Source of the DNA: Bacteroidetes bacterium OLB10
Lineage (GTDB): Bacteria; Bacteroidota; Bacteroidia; AKYH767-A; OLB10
DNA length: 64,000 bases
Assembly: GCA_001567275.1 (NCBI GenBank)
Contig: LNBX01000026.1
Span: 314,056 to 378,055 of the forward strand
Direction of reading: 5' to 3'
The notes under the pieces are model-generated. The model ran no database searches, was not told where the DNA came from, and saw only the letters and a program-made list of their open reading frames with translations. Of the stretch, positions 8,848 to 18,454 are shown in pieces (position 1 is the first letter of the stretch; each line of letters begins with the position of its first letter). The translations under genes were made by a program, and so were the position numbers.

Positions 8848-10248
8848 TCCACCAATGCTGTATGAAAAGTGTAGCTTAATGATTTCTTTTCTTCTGTATC
8901 CTTATTATGTAAGTATCGGATAATAATCAGACTCGAAACATAAAATGGCAAAAGAGGAATACGGTAACGCACCATACTACCGAAGTTACTGGTAGATATT
9001 CCAACAGAAAAAGCAAAAAACAAACTGAATATTAGAGAGAAGGTAAGTAAGTGATGTCTGTTAAAATATTTGAATATTCCAAAAAATCTTACCTTAATAA
9101 GAATATAAATGGTAAATAAGAGTATAAAAGTATTTTCTATACCTGATACCATCATCATCAAATTTCTCGACTCAAAAATATAAGGTCTGAATAAAAGCAG
9201 CATTTATAGCAGCAGGTGCATGGGCAAGCATACTTCCAACAGTTGGTTTAATTTCTCCTATATCAAATGAGTTCCCTCCATAATAATCAGCTTTCAAATC
9301 GTTATTACTTGCAACTGCTACATCCAGAATATTGTCAATATCAAACTTACCCAGCTCGTCACCCATTACATTCAACAACATAAAACCCGATCCACTGAAT
9401 ATGATCAGCAAAACAGGTAATGTGACACCCCGAATAAAACTACCTCTTATTTTGCTGGTATATTTCCTCACCAGCCAAATAAGAATTCCCGGCATCAGAC
9501 CAATGAATATATAGGACTTGATTGCGATGATAACAGCGGCAGCAATGACCATCACAATTAAAATTTTTTAAAAACTTTTTCAGGTTTGATAAAAACAAAG
9601 TAGAAACTGTAAACAAAATATCCCAGTGCACTAAAAGTAATAGAGTCTTTGAGAATTCCTGAACCCCAGAAAAAAAGAGATGGTAAGAAAAAGAAAGTAA
9701 GAGCCAAAGGTTTTTCCAGTTCAGGGAACTCTTTAATAAACACCTGAAACATCCGCCATACTCCACCAAAAGAAACCACTGCCAACAAAATTACAGTTGC
9801 AATCATTGACTGCAATCCGAACAGAGTAAATGGCCAGATTATCCGCGCTACAAAAAAACGATTCAGGACTCCGGTAATACACAAAGGTTCCTGTGGTGCT
9901 GTCCAAATAACTGAATTTCTCAATTGTAAATCCATTAACGACCACATCAAAAAAATGGGCAGGGTTTTTAAACAACAGGTTGGTCAGCGTCATGGAGTCG
10001 AAGAAAAAATAAACAGTATCACCTCCTGTATAATAAAAGCTATACACGAGCACTACCATTATGCCACCAACAATTTTAACAAGCAATCCCGCAAGGTAAT
10101 ATTTGTATGATGGATTTTCTTCTATTTTTCTGTCGCGAATAGATTTGGCAAAATAGAAGATTATTACAACAAGAAACAGTGGATAAAAAATATCTATACC
10201 TGAGAACTTATAGCTATCGCCTCTTGCGTACAGATATTGCAGTAACAT
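8844..10248 (-). pseudogene. Multi-pass membrane protein of unknown function, interrupted by three single-base indels
   Basis: Four consecutive fragments in two minus-strand frames join into one protein of about 467 residues if three indels are corrected: one T too many in the T7 run at about 9852-9858 (restores SFFVARIIW), one A too few near 9565-9570 (restores VFKKILIVMVIAA), and one T too many in a TTTT run near 9197-9201 (restores AALFRPYIFESRN). The product is rich in hydrophobic segments, with probably eight or more membrane spans and polar motifs such as YYTGGDTVYFF and FWGSGILKDS. This layout resembles polysaccharide polymerase or glycosyltransferase-type membrane proteins of Bacteroidota, but I do not recognise the family. 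It starts 3 bases after the stop of the thioredoxin-like gene, so the two are probably one operon. Sequencing error is as likely as true decay. Confidence 0.6.
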
Positions 10249-10251
10249 GAT

Positions 10252-11694
10252 TTAATGTGCTGGTTTTTCCGGATTAACAATACCCTCAATTTTCATATTG
10301 AGTTTCTGCGAAAGCATATCTGCCAAAACTCCGACATCAATTTTCTTGGCAATAATTACCTTATTGCTATCCAACAAAAATATCTGAGGGGTACTGGTGA
10401 TATCAAACTCATATCTGAAATTATTCTGATACTTTGGGTCAGCTACATTTATCCAGTCGAGCTTTTTCTCCCTGATAAATTTCTTCCATTTATCCATTTC
10501 TGTTTCTGTACACATGGCGTATATCTCTACTCCTTTTCCCTTTACAATATCATACAGCTTTTTTACTTCAGGAACTACTTTCTGACAATGCCCACAATCA
10601 GGATCCCAGAATAACAAAACAGTGTAAGGCGTTTTGATATTGTATAAAGAACGATATGTTCCGGACGTGTCTTCCAGTATCAAATTTTGAACTTTTTTGC
10701 CAATAAGAATAGGTTCCAGAATCCTTACACGTTCCTGTATTTTATAAAGTGTAGTTGAATCCACCCAGGTAGCCTGATCCTTGGTATAATAGGTCTTGGC
10801 CATGTGAACAAACACTGCATCCATACCCATGATATTGGATGTTTCGTAGGTATTGGTAAGAAACCATACTACATATTTGAACACTTCAGGGTTTGCTCTT
10901 GCCTTGGCTACCAGCATATCGGCTTCCTTATCAATACTATCAGGAATCTGCATAACCAATTTCTTTATGTAGGTATCTAATTTTGTATGGAATAAAGGTG
11001 TACGCAATAACCGTGCATCAGAAAAATCAACATTGTCGAAATAGTGTGCTTTGTAATAGCGATAAGCAAATGTTGAATCTTTACGACCATCGGGCAACAT
11101 GGGAGCCTCGGGAACCTGCGGCTCCTGAGATGTTTTAAATACCTTGCTTAGCAGAAAATCGGGGTAATCATTAATATATTTAGTCTTATAATCAGTTACT
11201 TCTTTACCCAAAGCAGTTAACTTATCCTGAGCAGCAATGCTATCCTGTTTGCTTTTTGCACCGCGTATTTGCGCCTGCAAATCTTCTGCTTCTTTCTGTT
11301 TATCTACTATAAATTTCAAATAGTCATAAAACTTCTGATTGTCGCCTGAATTTTTTACCACCATGTGTTTAACCATGTCAGCAGTGTCTGTTTCCAGCGA
11401 AAAATTTTGTTCTTTGTCCACTATCAGTTCAAAGTATTTTTTAGAAGGAATAACAAAAAGATAAATTCCTCCGGGGAGTTTTTCATTACCTTTAAAAGTA
11501 ATCCAGCCTGAAGCATCAGCTTTGGCTGAGTCCTGAATGTATTGTTTTTCGCCAAAGTAATTTGCAAGATAATACATTGAATCCTTTTCAACAGGAGTAA
11601 TTTTTACTTTAATCTGGTAACCATCCGCTGCAGCCAGACTGATCTGACTTAAAAACATGGTTATCGCAAAAGCAATAAGTAATTTGTATTTCAT
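10252..11694 (-). CDS. Exported thioredoxin-like (TlpA/ResA-type) protein with DUF4369/DUF5106-like N-terminus
   Basis: About 480 residues from the ATG at 11694, chosen because it opens a clear signal peptide (MKYKLLIAFAITMFLSQ); the frame extends 24 codons further upstream but those residues look non-coding. The N-terminal part (TPVEKDSMYYLANYFGEKQ) fits the DUF4369 beta domain that precedes periplasmic thioredoxins in Bacteroidota, followed by a helical middle region. The C-terminal thioredoxin fold has the redox motif CGHC at about residues 367-370 (FWDPDCGHCQK) and the cis-proline loop TSTPQ near 436. It probably reduces or isomerises thiols in exported proteins. The exact substrate is unknown. 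The interrupted membrane protein follows 3 bases downstream. Confidence 0.85.
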   Translation of the reverse strand: MKYKLLIAFAITMFLSQISLAAADGYQIKVKITPVEKDSMYYLANYFGEKQYIQDSAKADASGWITFKGNEKLPGGIYLFVIPSKKYFELIVDKEQNFSLETDTADMVKHMVVKNSGDNQKFYDYLKFIVDKQKEAEDLQAQIRGAKSKQDSIAAQDKLTALGKEVTDYKTKYINDYPDFLLSKVFKTSQEPQVPEAPMLPDGRKDSTFAYRYYKAHYFDNVDFSDARLLRTPLFHTKLDTYIKKLVMQIPDSIDKEADMLVAKARANPEVFKYVVWFLTNTYETSNIMGMDAVFVHMAKTYYTKDQATWVDSTTLYKIQERVRILEPILIGKKVQNLILEDTSGTYRSLYNIKTPYTVLLFWDPDCGHCQKVVPEVKKLYDIVKGKGVEIYAMCTETEMDKWKKFIREKKLDWINVADPKYQNNFRYEFDITSTPQIFLLDSNKVIIAKKIDVGVLADMLSQKLNMKIEGIVNPEKPAH

Positions 11695-11774
11695 ACGAAT
11701 ATTAAAGTTTGTAAAAGTAAGAATTATACGTGTTATTTTATCTGAGGTTTGTAAAACTAAACTCAAAATTGTGA

Positions 11775-11803
11775 ATTGAAAATGAAACTAACCTTTACTT
11801 TTG
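11775..11803 (+). promoter_or_regulatory. Bacteroidota-type promoter for the lipase gene
   Basis: ATTG at 11775-11778, a 17-base spacer and TACTTTTG at 11796-11803 match the TTTG/TAnnTTTG consensus. Transcription would begin near 11810, which excludes the upstream in-frame codon at 11801 as start and favours the ATG at 11894. Confidence 0.45.
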
Positions 11804-11893
11804 TGTGTGCCGAATGATCACTTTTGTAACGGTGCATACAATTTATTTTACTTTACCAAGTTATTCATGCTAACGCTTAAACACACTTTTTCT

Positions 11894-13084
11894 ATGTTGA
11901 AAAAAATCAGTTCATTATTTGCAGCACTTTTGTTACTACCGATGCTGATACAGGCATTTTCACCCGGATTTAACAAGGAAGAAATGCGTGATATGATTGC
12001 AATTTGCAACAGTTTTACTTTTATTGACTTATACAAAAGTGATGAGGCTATCATTCCAAAGGGTTACAACAAGGTTTATACTTCGGGAGTATTTGGAATG
12101 GATAACCGCTATCAGGTTTACAAAAACGGTAATGTTGCTGTTATAAATTTCAGAGGCTCCACTGCAAAACAGGTAAGCTGGCTTGAAAACATTTACGCTT
12201 CCATGATACCGGCAAAAGGCACCATGGTAGTTGAAGGTGAGAATTTCAATTATCAGTTTGCGGCTGATACTATTGCTGCTGTTCACAGCGGATATGCCTT
12301 AGGGGTTGCTTTTATGCATCTTGACCTGATAGATCGCATTCGGGTACTGAACAGTGATGGTATTTACAATATCATTATCACAGGTCATAGCCAGGGTGGT
12401 GCACTTGCCAATCTTGTTACCTGTTGGCTTAACTATATCAAGGGAAAAGATATTTCCATTAAGAATAATTTTAAAACGTATGCATTTGCTGCGCCTATGG
12501 TGGGCAACAAGGTTTTTGCTGATGAGTATAACAGACGTTATTGCCAGACTGAACGTAGTTTTAATATTGTAAATATTTCAGACCCCATACCTACTTTTCC
12601 AATCAGTTATAACGACAGTGCTTCGCTGAAAAACAGTATTTGGGGAATGCTTTTTGACCGTGAATCAGTAAGTACAAAAAAAGTTGCTACTGAACAAGGC
12701 ATACTTATGTTTGAAGACAAACTGGGACAAATGCTACGCAGTGTTTCTGAATCGGCACGTAAGAGAATTATAAAAAATGTTGGTGATGTAGAACTTCCTG
12801 ATTATAAAAAAGAGTTCAACTACCAGCCATTGTGTAACCGTATTGAGTTGCAGGAAGCTCCCTACCCAAAGATGCTGAAAGATTCTACCATTCTGCAAAA
12901 CGATTCGCTGATGCGTGTTTATAAACGAGATGCTTCAGGAAATTTTACGGATGCAACGCTCTATAAAAGTCCGGGTTGGGGATGGCAGCATAAGCCTTAC
13001 AATTATTATGTAACTATATTGCGAACATATTTCCCATCGCAGTATGCAGCATTGCCAAGAAAATATCTTCCTGAAAATTTATAA
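11894..13084 (+). CDS. Exported class 3 lipase-family protein
   Basis: 396 residues from the ATG at 11894, which begins a signal peptide (MLKKISSLFAALLLLPMLIQA). The frame is open to 11801 but a promoter-like element lies there. The nucleophile elbow GHSQG (Ser about 166, context IIITGHSQGGALAN) is that of lipase class 3 alpha/beta hydrolases. A candidate acid Asp lies near 230 (NISDPIP) and a candidate His near 366 (WGWQHKPYNYY), in the correct order for a catalytic triad. It probably hydrolyses an ester or lipid in the envelope or outside the cell; substrate unknown. It is a lone plus-strand gene ending 2 bases before the convergent lipoprotein gene. Confidence 0.85.
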   Translation: MLKKISSLFAALLLLPMLIQAFSPGFNKEEMRDMIAICNSFTFIDLYKSDEAIIPKGYNKVYTSGVFGMDNRYQVYKNGNVAVINFRGSTAKQVSWLENIYASMIPAKGTMVVEGENFNYQFAADTIAAVHSGYALGVAFMHLDLIDRIRVLNSDGIYNIIITGHSQGGALANLVTCWLNYIKGKDISIKNNFKTYAFAAPMVGNKVFADEYNRRYCQTERSFNIVNISDPIPTFPISYNDSASLKNSIWGMLFDRESVSTKKVATEQGILMFEDKLGQMLRSVSESARKRIIKNVGDVELPDYKKEFNYQPLCNRIELQEAPYPKMLKDSTILQNDSLMRVYKRDASGNFTDATLYKSPGWGWQHKPYNYYVTILRTYFPSQYAALPRKYLPENL

Positions 13085-13086
13085 AC

Positions 13087-13497
13087 TTATCTCGAATAAA
13101 CTGCTGTTCCGTTGTCAGCAGCATTACCTAGTTTTGCTGTATAATTAATCGTAATGGCATCATGGCTGAATAATCCTGACCCAGACATGAGATAGCTGTC
13201 ATCAGTCTGCGAGGGAATAACTATGCTGTTGCCACTCACTAATGCCATTACTGAAGTATTTCCACCCAGATTATAAAAATTATAAATAATCACTGTATCG
13301 GCAGTGCCTGATTTGGCAATATTCACACTGTATAATGGTTGCACGTCACCTGTTGATTTACTCGAATCTCTACACGTCCAGCCACCTGTAAAACTGTCAC
13401 GGTCGTCTCCTGTAGTTTCATTATCAGGTGTACAAGCCGAAAACAACAGAAGTGTTGCTATCAGTACAAATGTAACGTCACGATATATTTTATGCAT
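13087..13497 (-). CDS. Small predicted lipoprotein of unknown function
   Basis: 136 residues with a lipoprotein signal peptide (FVLIATLLLFSAC, cysteine at about 22) followed by an acidic linker (TPDNETTGDD). The rest is short beta-type sequence with alternating polar residues (DTVIIYNFYNLGG, NSIVIPSQTDD) reminiscent of the small lipocalin-like lipoproteins of Bacteroidota, with a Trp in GGWTCRDSS. I do not recognise a catalytic motif. It lies between the convergent lipase gene and the upstream beta-helix gene, all closely spaced. Confidence 0.7.
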   Translation of the reverse strand: MHKIYRDVTFVLIATLLLFSACTPDNETTGDDRDSFTGGWTCRDSSKSTGDVQPLYSVNIAKSGTADTVIIYNFYNLGGNTSVMALVSGNSIVIPSQTDDSYLMSGSGLFSHDAITINYTAKLGNAADNGTAVYSR

Positions 13498-13528
13498 TTA
13501 TTTTTTTAGCAAAAATAATGCACTTAGC

Positions 13529-14860
13529 TCAAAGTTTTATGAACTTAGTATGGCTGTTATTACCGCAATCAATAAAATAAACTCCCTGTGCCATTCCCGA
13601 AACATTAATTACTTTTTTGCCGGGCTGTTGATTAATCTGACAGTCCATTAATTGTCCTGCAGCGTTGGTTATTCTGATATCAAGATTTTCATCAGCATCC
13701 AGATAAATTTTATCCTGTACCGGATTTGGATATAAACTGATTGAATTACCTGACGTTTCATTGATGCTGGTAGTTTCAGATTCATAAGCTCCTAAGTCGG
13801 GATTTCCATTACGTGGATTTCCATCCAAATCATTCAAAGGTGCATTTACAGTTGTTCCTGCATTTATACAAAGACTTCCTGGTGAGAGACGATAATTATT
13901 ATTTGATGCATTAACAAAAAGTGGATTTATACTTAACGTAGCAGGTCCTACATTGGTTATTCCGTAAATATTTTCAGCATCAGAATAATCTATTGAACTC
14001 AAAACAGGCACACCACCCTGATCATATAAAATATCTGATGTAAATCCCCATAAAATGGAATTGTAAATTTCAAAATTAGATCCATTGGCGCGGAACAAAA
14101 CTTCACCATAGCCGCTTAATGATACATTGTCAACAACAGTACAATTCATCATACTTACCCTCGATGAATAATTGGCTATTACTCCTCCGCCTCCTAAACC
14201 ACCTGTTATATTACGTGAAATTTCCACATTTCTTAATACTACTGTTCCTATAGTACTGAAATTCTCGTAACAAGCCAATCCTCCACCGGCAACAGTCGAA
14301 TTATTGTCTGTAATAATTGTGTTTTCAATGATTGGAAAGGAGTGCAGCCATACACTTACCCCTCCACCGTACTCTGCCGAATTGTTTACAATAATCATAT
14401 TAGATATTGTAGGTGATGAACCCACTACACTTGGATTTGAAGTGAATGCATGAGGTGAGTCGCAAATAATTCCTCCTCCAGCTACTACAGGCGGAAAGCC
14501 CATGTAATATGACCAGTTGCGAATTGTACCTGTTCCGTTAGTAACAGTAAAACCTTCAATTTTTGCATTGTTGGTTTCCTGATTAATAAATTTTACGACA
14601 CTGCCGTTTAAACCACCATCAATAATAGTTGTGTGTCTGTCATTGACAGGATTGGGTGTTCTGACTGTGATATCCTTTCCGATGAAATCAATGTTTTCAT
14701 AGTAGGTTGTATTGGGTTCTACCAAAACTGTATCACCGGGCACAGCAGCATTAATTGCAGACTGAATGGTTGAATACTGCATAGGTACTTTTAACGTTGC
14801 AGCAGTCAATACATGGCCTTGTAAAATCAAAGCAGCAATTAGCGTATTTCTCAATTTCAT
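13529..14860 (-). CDS. Secreted parallel beta-helix protein with type IX (type A) sorting domain
   Basis: 443 residues. A signal peptide (MKLRNTLIAALILQGHVLTAA) is followed by the start of a pectin-lyase-like right-handed beta-helix (MQYSTIQSAINAAVPGDTVLV), with repeated rungs (ISNMIIVNNSAEYGGGV, IENTIITDNNSTVAGGGL, LRNVEISRNITGGLGGGGV). The segment DLDGNPRNGNPDLGAYE is the characteristic end of this family. The last about 75 residues (ISLYPNPVQDKIYL to the C-terminus, with GVYFIDC and TKFIKL) form a type A C-terminal sorting domain, so the protein is likely exported by the type IX machine encoded at 30-36 kb and anchored or released at the surface. No polysaccharide lyase catalytic residues are evident; function unknown. 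Confidence 0.85.
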   Translation of the reverse strand: MKLRNTLIAALILQGHVLTAATLKVPMQYSTIQSAINAAVPGDTVLVEPNTTYYENIDFIGKDITVRTPNPVNDRHTTIIDGGLNGSVVKFINQETNNAKIEGFTVTNGTGTIRNWSYYMGFPPVVAGGGIICDSPHAFTSNPSVVGSSPTISNMIIVNNSAEYGGGVSVWLHSFPIIENTIITDNNSTVAGGGLACYENFSTIGTVVLRNVEISRNITGGLGGGGVIANYSSRVSMMNCTVVDNVSLSGYGEVLFRANGSNFEIYNSILWGFTSDILYDQGGVPVLSSIDYSDAENIYGITNVGPATLSINPLFVNASNNNYRLSPGSLCINAGTTVNAPLNDLDGNPRNGNPDLGAYESETTSINETSGNSISLYPNPVQDKIYLDADENLDIRITNAAGQLMDCQINQQPGKKVINVSGMAQGVYFIDCGNNSHTKFIKL

Positions 14861-14932
14861 ATCGTAAAGGTTTTTATTTTATTGCAAACTTATATTAATG
14901 AATTGAGAAACAGAATAGCTCTTCTGCAATAT

Positions 14933-16609
14933 TTATTTCAGTCTTTCGCGAATATTCAAGCGGTGTTTGCGGGCTGTATCTGCAGCGATATCATACCCTG
15001 CATCCAAATGCCGGAACACTCCCATGGCAGGATCGTTATGCAACACACGTTTTAGTCTGCGTGCAGCGTCATCAGTGCCATCGGCCACAATAACCATTCC
15101 TGCATGAATACTGTAACCAATACCTACTCCACCGCCATGATGCAGGCTTACCCAACTTGCTCCGCCTGCTGTGTTGATGAGTGCGTTGAGAATAGGCCAG
15201 TCGGCAATAGCATCGCTGCCATCTTTCATAGCTTCCGTTTCGCGATTGGGTGATGCCACACTACCACAGTCCAAATGATCGCGACCGATGACTATGGGTG
15301 CAGATACTTTACCTGACTTTACCAATTCGTTAAATGCAAGTCCTGCTTTCTCGCGTTCGCCCTGTCCCAGCCAGCAAATGCGGGCAGGCAATCCCTGAAA
15401 TGCAATACGCTCCTGCGCCATTTTTATCCATCGGTGCAGTGCTTTATTTTCAGGAAACAACTCTAATATTTTAGCATCCGTTGCATAAATATCTTCGGGC
15501 TTGCCGCTTAATGCTGCCCAACGGAATGGGCCTTTGCCTTCGCAAAAAAGCGGACGAATATAAGCCGGCACAAATCCCGGAAAATCAAAAGCGTTTTTCA
15601 GCCCCATTGCGTAAGCCTGACCTCGTAAGTTGTTTCCATAATCAAAAGTTACGGCTCCCTTCTTTTGAAGTTCAATCATGAGTTGCACATGCTTTACCAT
15701 GCTTTGTTTGCTTCTCAGTTTATACTCTTCGGGGTTGCTTTCGCGTAATACCTTTGCCTGCTCAACAGAAAGCCCTTCAGGAAAATATCCTACCAACTCA
15801 TCATGCGCACTTGTTTGATCCGTCAATGTATCAGGAACAATATTTCTTTCAATCAATCGTGCCAGCATGGTGATGGCATTACCAATATATGCAATAGAAA
15901 CTGCTTCGCCTTTATTTTTTGCTTCAACAGCTCTGTCAATAGCTTTATCAAGGTCATGATATTTTTCATCGCAATAACGTGTGTGAATACGTTTGTCAAC
16001 ACGCCATTCTTCCATTTCAGCAGCCAGACATGTACCTTCATTCATGGTGATGGCAAGTGGCTGAGCGCCACCCATACCACCTAATCCTGCTGTAACATTC
16101 AGCGTATTTTTTAATGACCCACCAAAATGCTGACGTGCAACTTCAGCAAAAGTTTCATACGTGCCCTGTACAATTCCCTGAGAGCCTATGTAAATCCAGC
16201 TTCCGGCAGTCATCTGTCCGTACATAATCAAACCTTTGGCTTCCAGCTCACGGAAATAATCCCAGGTTGCCCAGTGACCTACCAGATTACTGTTGGCAAT
16301 GATCACACGGGGTGCATCTTTATGCGTAGGTAAAATTCCCACGGGTTTTCCGCTTTGTACCAAAAGTGTTTCATCATCATTCAAATCTTTAAGAGCTTTT
16401 ACAATCAGATGAAATGATTCTACATTGCGTGCTGCCTTGCCTGTGCCTCCGTAAACAATCAAATCTTCGGGGCGTTCTGCAACATCAGGGTCAAGATTGT
16501 TGTGCAACATTCGCAATGCTGCTTCCTGAATCCATCCTTTACATGATATTGTATTACCGGTAGGTGTTTTAAGTTTGCTTATGTCTAATTTTTCTGAAAT
16601 GGTTGCCAT
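14933..16609 (-). CDS. hutU: Urocanate hydratase
   Basis: 558 residues, the usual length. It converts urocanate to 4-imidazolone-5-propionate in histidine catabolism, with a tightly bound NAD+. The Gly-rich nucleotide-binding stretch ([14 protein letters not shown]) and the segment around the conserved cysteine ([10 protein letters not shown], Cys about 412) are present, as are [20 protein letters not shown] and [11 protein letters not shown] near the C-terminus. No other hut gene of recognisable activity is adjacent; the arginase-like gene at 36 kb lacks metal ligands. A promoter-like TATTTTTG lies 21-29 bases upstream of the ATG. Cytoplasmic. Assignment is secure from sequence. Confidence 0.97.
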   Translation of the reverse strand: MATISEKLDISKLKTPTGNTISCKGWIQEAALRMLHNNLDPDVAERPEDLIVYGGTGKAARNVESFHLIVKALKDLNDDETLLVQSGKPVGILPTHKDAPRVIIANSNLVGHWATWDYFRELEAKGLIMYGQMTAGSWIYIGSQGIVQGTYETFAEVARQHFGGSLKNTLNVTAGLGGMGGAQPLAITMNEGTCLAAEMEEWRVDKRIHTRYCDEKYHDLDKAIDRAVEAKNKGEAVSIAYIGNAITMLARLIERNIVPDTLTDQTSAHDELVGYFPEGLSVEQAKVLRESNPEEYKLRSKQSMVKHVQLMIELQKKGAVTFDYGNNLRGQAYAMGLKNAFDFPGFVPAYIRPLFCEGKGPFRWAALSGKPEDIYATDAKILELFPENKALHRWIKMAQERIAFQGLPARICWLGQGEREKAGLAFNELVKSGKVSAPIVIGRDHLDCGSVASPNRETEAMKDGSDAIADWPILNALINTAGGASWVSLHHGGGVGIGYSIHAGMVIVADGTDDAARRLKRVLHNDPAMGVFRHLDAGYDIAADTARKHRLNIRERLK

Positions 16610-16630
16610 GATCGACTTTATTTAATCATG

Positions 16631-16638
16631 CAAAAATA
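16631..16638 (-). promoter_or_regulatory. Candidate -7 element for hutU
   Basis: On the minus strand this reads TATTTTTG, an exact TAnnTTTG match 21 bases before the hutU start codon. No clear TTTG element lies the expected distance upstream, so support is modest. Confidence 0.35.
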
Positions 16639-16804
16639 TAATTTACACTCTAAATTTTAGCATTTTTTATTATAGCAACAATGTATATCTGTAAAACTTC
16701 ATTGAAAACAAATGGCTGCAGCCATAAATAAGCAAAAGACAATAAAATGCTTACCTCAAAATACAATTTAAGCCAAGCAAAATAATTCCTTTTACTGCAA
16801 AAAT

Positions 16805-16831
16805 TGATGAGCTTAAATGCAATACTCATCA
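16805..16831 (-). terminator. Weak terminator downstream of phoH
   Basis: TGATGAG and CTCATCA form a 7-bp stem with a 13-base loop; the minus strand then reads ATTTTTGC. It lies 20 bases after the stop codon of the PhoH gene. Confidence 0.4.
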
Positions 16832-16850
16832 GATGCTGATCCAGTATGTA

Positions 16851-18191
16851 TTATAGTAAATTTCCTGCAAGATTGGCTAACTCACTGCGCTCGCCTTTTT
16901 CGAGAGTAATATGGGCATACAGATGAGAGTTTTTCATCTTGTCAATGATGTTTGACAAACCATTACTGTGTGCATCAAGATATGGTGTGTCTATCTGAAA
17001 AATATCTCCTGTAAAAATTATTTTTGTTCCTTCACCTGCACGAGTGATGATTGTTTTTACTTCGTGAGGTGTAAGATTCTGCGCTTCGTCAATGATGAAA
17101 CAGATATTACTCAAACTGCGACCACGGATATAAGCAAGTGGTGTGATGTGCAGTTTTTCGTTGTCAACCATATCCGTTATTTTCTGATATTCTTTATCTG
17201 TTTCGCGATACTGACTTTGTATGTACTTAAGATTATCCCACAATGGCTCCATGTAAGGATTGATTTTCGACTTGATATCTCCCGGGAGATAACCAATATC
17301 TTTATTACTTAACGGAACAATTGGTCGTGCAAGATAAATCTGTCTGTAATTCATTTTTTGCTGCATGGCCGAAGCAAGTGCAATCAGGGTTTTTCCGGTT
17401 CCTGCCACTCCCTGCACCGTTACAAGCAAAACATTCGGATTCATCACAGCATGCATGGCAAAAGCCTGCTCGGCATTACGTGGTTTAATTCCGTAAGCTG
17501 ACTCTTTCTGTATGCGTTCAACACGGTCTGTAGTTGAATTATAAAATGCCAAAGCTGATGAAGACTCTGCCTTGCTTCTTAAAATAAAATAATGATTGGC
17601 AACAGGCCTGCTTCGCACCAAATCTTTGTAATGGCAATAGCCATTCTGATAAAGTGAATCAATTACTCTTTTAGGAACATTGTTCAGTTCCGTCTTTCCT
17701 GTATAAAGACCATCAATATCTTTAATCTTTCCTGTCATGTAATCTTCCGCCTGTAAGCCTAATGATTTAGCTTTGAGACGGAGATTAATATCCTTTGAAA
17801 CAAGCACAATGTTTTTCTCATTGGTCTCGTGCTTCAGTGCAAGAGCAGCATTGATGATATTGTGGTCGGCCTTTCGTTCGCCAAATACTTTATTGGCATC
17901 AATTCCATTTCCTGTTTCATTCATCAGCACTCTGAACTTTCCTTTGGTAGGTCCATTAAGAGGAATCCAGTCGCCTAGCGAAACACCCTGTGACATTCTG
18001 TCGAGCTCACGAATAAATTCGCGGGCTTCGAAATTGATAACATCGTTTCCCTTTTTAAACCGGTCTATCTCTTCGAGTACTGTAATTGGAATAGCAACGT
18101 TGTGTTCCTTGAAATTTGCAATTGCGTTGTGATCGAAAAGGATGCAAGAGGTATCGAGTACGAATACTTTGCGTTCTTGTTTTTTTGCCAT
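16851..18191 (-). CDS. PIN-domain and PhoH-type ATPase fusion protein
   Basis: 446 residues. An N-terminal PIN-like nuclease domain (VFVLDTSCILFDHNAI, with acidic residues in EEIDRF and DHNIINAAL) covers about residues 1-140. The C-terminal PhoH ATPase has Walker A GVAGTGKT and Walker B CFIIDEAQN, followed by the sensor segment IIFTGDIFQID. This is the YlaK/PhoH2 architecture, thought to be an RNA-directed helicase or nuclease, although its physiological role is poorly defined. Cytoplasmic, single gene with a weak terminator after it. A phoH symbol is often given to this architecture, but I leave the field empty because it is not the short phosphate-starvation PhoH of E. coli. Confidence 0.92.
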   Translation of the reverse strand: MAKKQERKVFVLDTSCILFDHNAIANFKEHNVAIPITVLEEIDRFKKGNDVINFEAREFIRELDRMSQGVSLGDWIPLNGPTKGKFRVLMNETGNGIDANKVFGERKADHNIINAALALKHETNEKNIVLVSKDINLRLKAKSLGLQAEDYMTGKIKDIDGLYTGKTELNNVPKRVIDSLYQNGYCHYKDLVRSRPVANHYFILRSKAESSSALAFYNSTTDRVERIQKESAYGIKPRNAEQAFAMHAVMNPNVLLVTVQGVAGTGKTLIALASAMQQKMNYRQIYLARPIVPLSNKDIGYLPGDIKSKINPYMEPLWDNLKYIQSQYRETDKEYQKITDMVDNEKLHITPLAYIRGRSLSNICFIIDEAQNLTPHEVKTIITRAGEGTKIIFTGDIFQIDTPYLDAHSNGLSNIIDKMKNSHLYAHITLEKGERSELANLAGNLL

Positions 18192-18403
18192 GCTCTCTAT
18201 TTTGGTTTTACTCCTTAAAAATATGCAGGCAGTGCAGCATCCTCACCATAGTACACTTAGTTTAATACACATTACTATGTTAATAAGGATGAAACTATGC
18301 TAAGCTTGAAAATGAGTTAGTACTTCTGTAAAAATTTTAACCAATTCTATGTGCATAAGATTAATGAATCCATACAACATCAATAGTATAGATATAAAAA
18401 AAC

Positions 18404-18435
18404 AAGAGGCGGCAATGAAATCATTGCCGCCTCTT
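18404..18435 (-). terminator. Strong terminator downstream of the phosphohexomutase operon
   Basis: AAGAGGCGGCAATGA (18404-18418) pairs perfectly with TCATTGCCGCCTCTT (18421-18435), 15 pairs. On the minus strand the stem is followed by GTTTTTTTA, so it ends transcription of the gene that stops at 18455. Confidence 0.9.
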
Positions 18436-18454
18436 ACTTAAATATGTCAAACGA

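Noticed and set aside
16639..16804. Possible feature in the gap between hutU and phoH
   Set aside because: Only low-complexity AT-rich sequence is seen, apart from the hutU -7 element and the weak phoH terminator.
18192..18403. Possible small gene or RNA between phoH and the phosphohexomutase terminator
   Set aside because: No ORF of credible composition and no strong hairpin apart from the terminator at 18404-18435.
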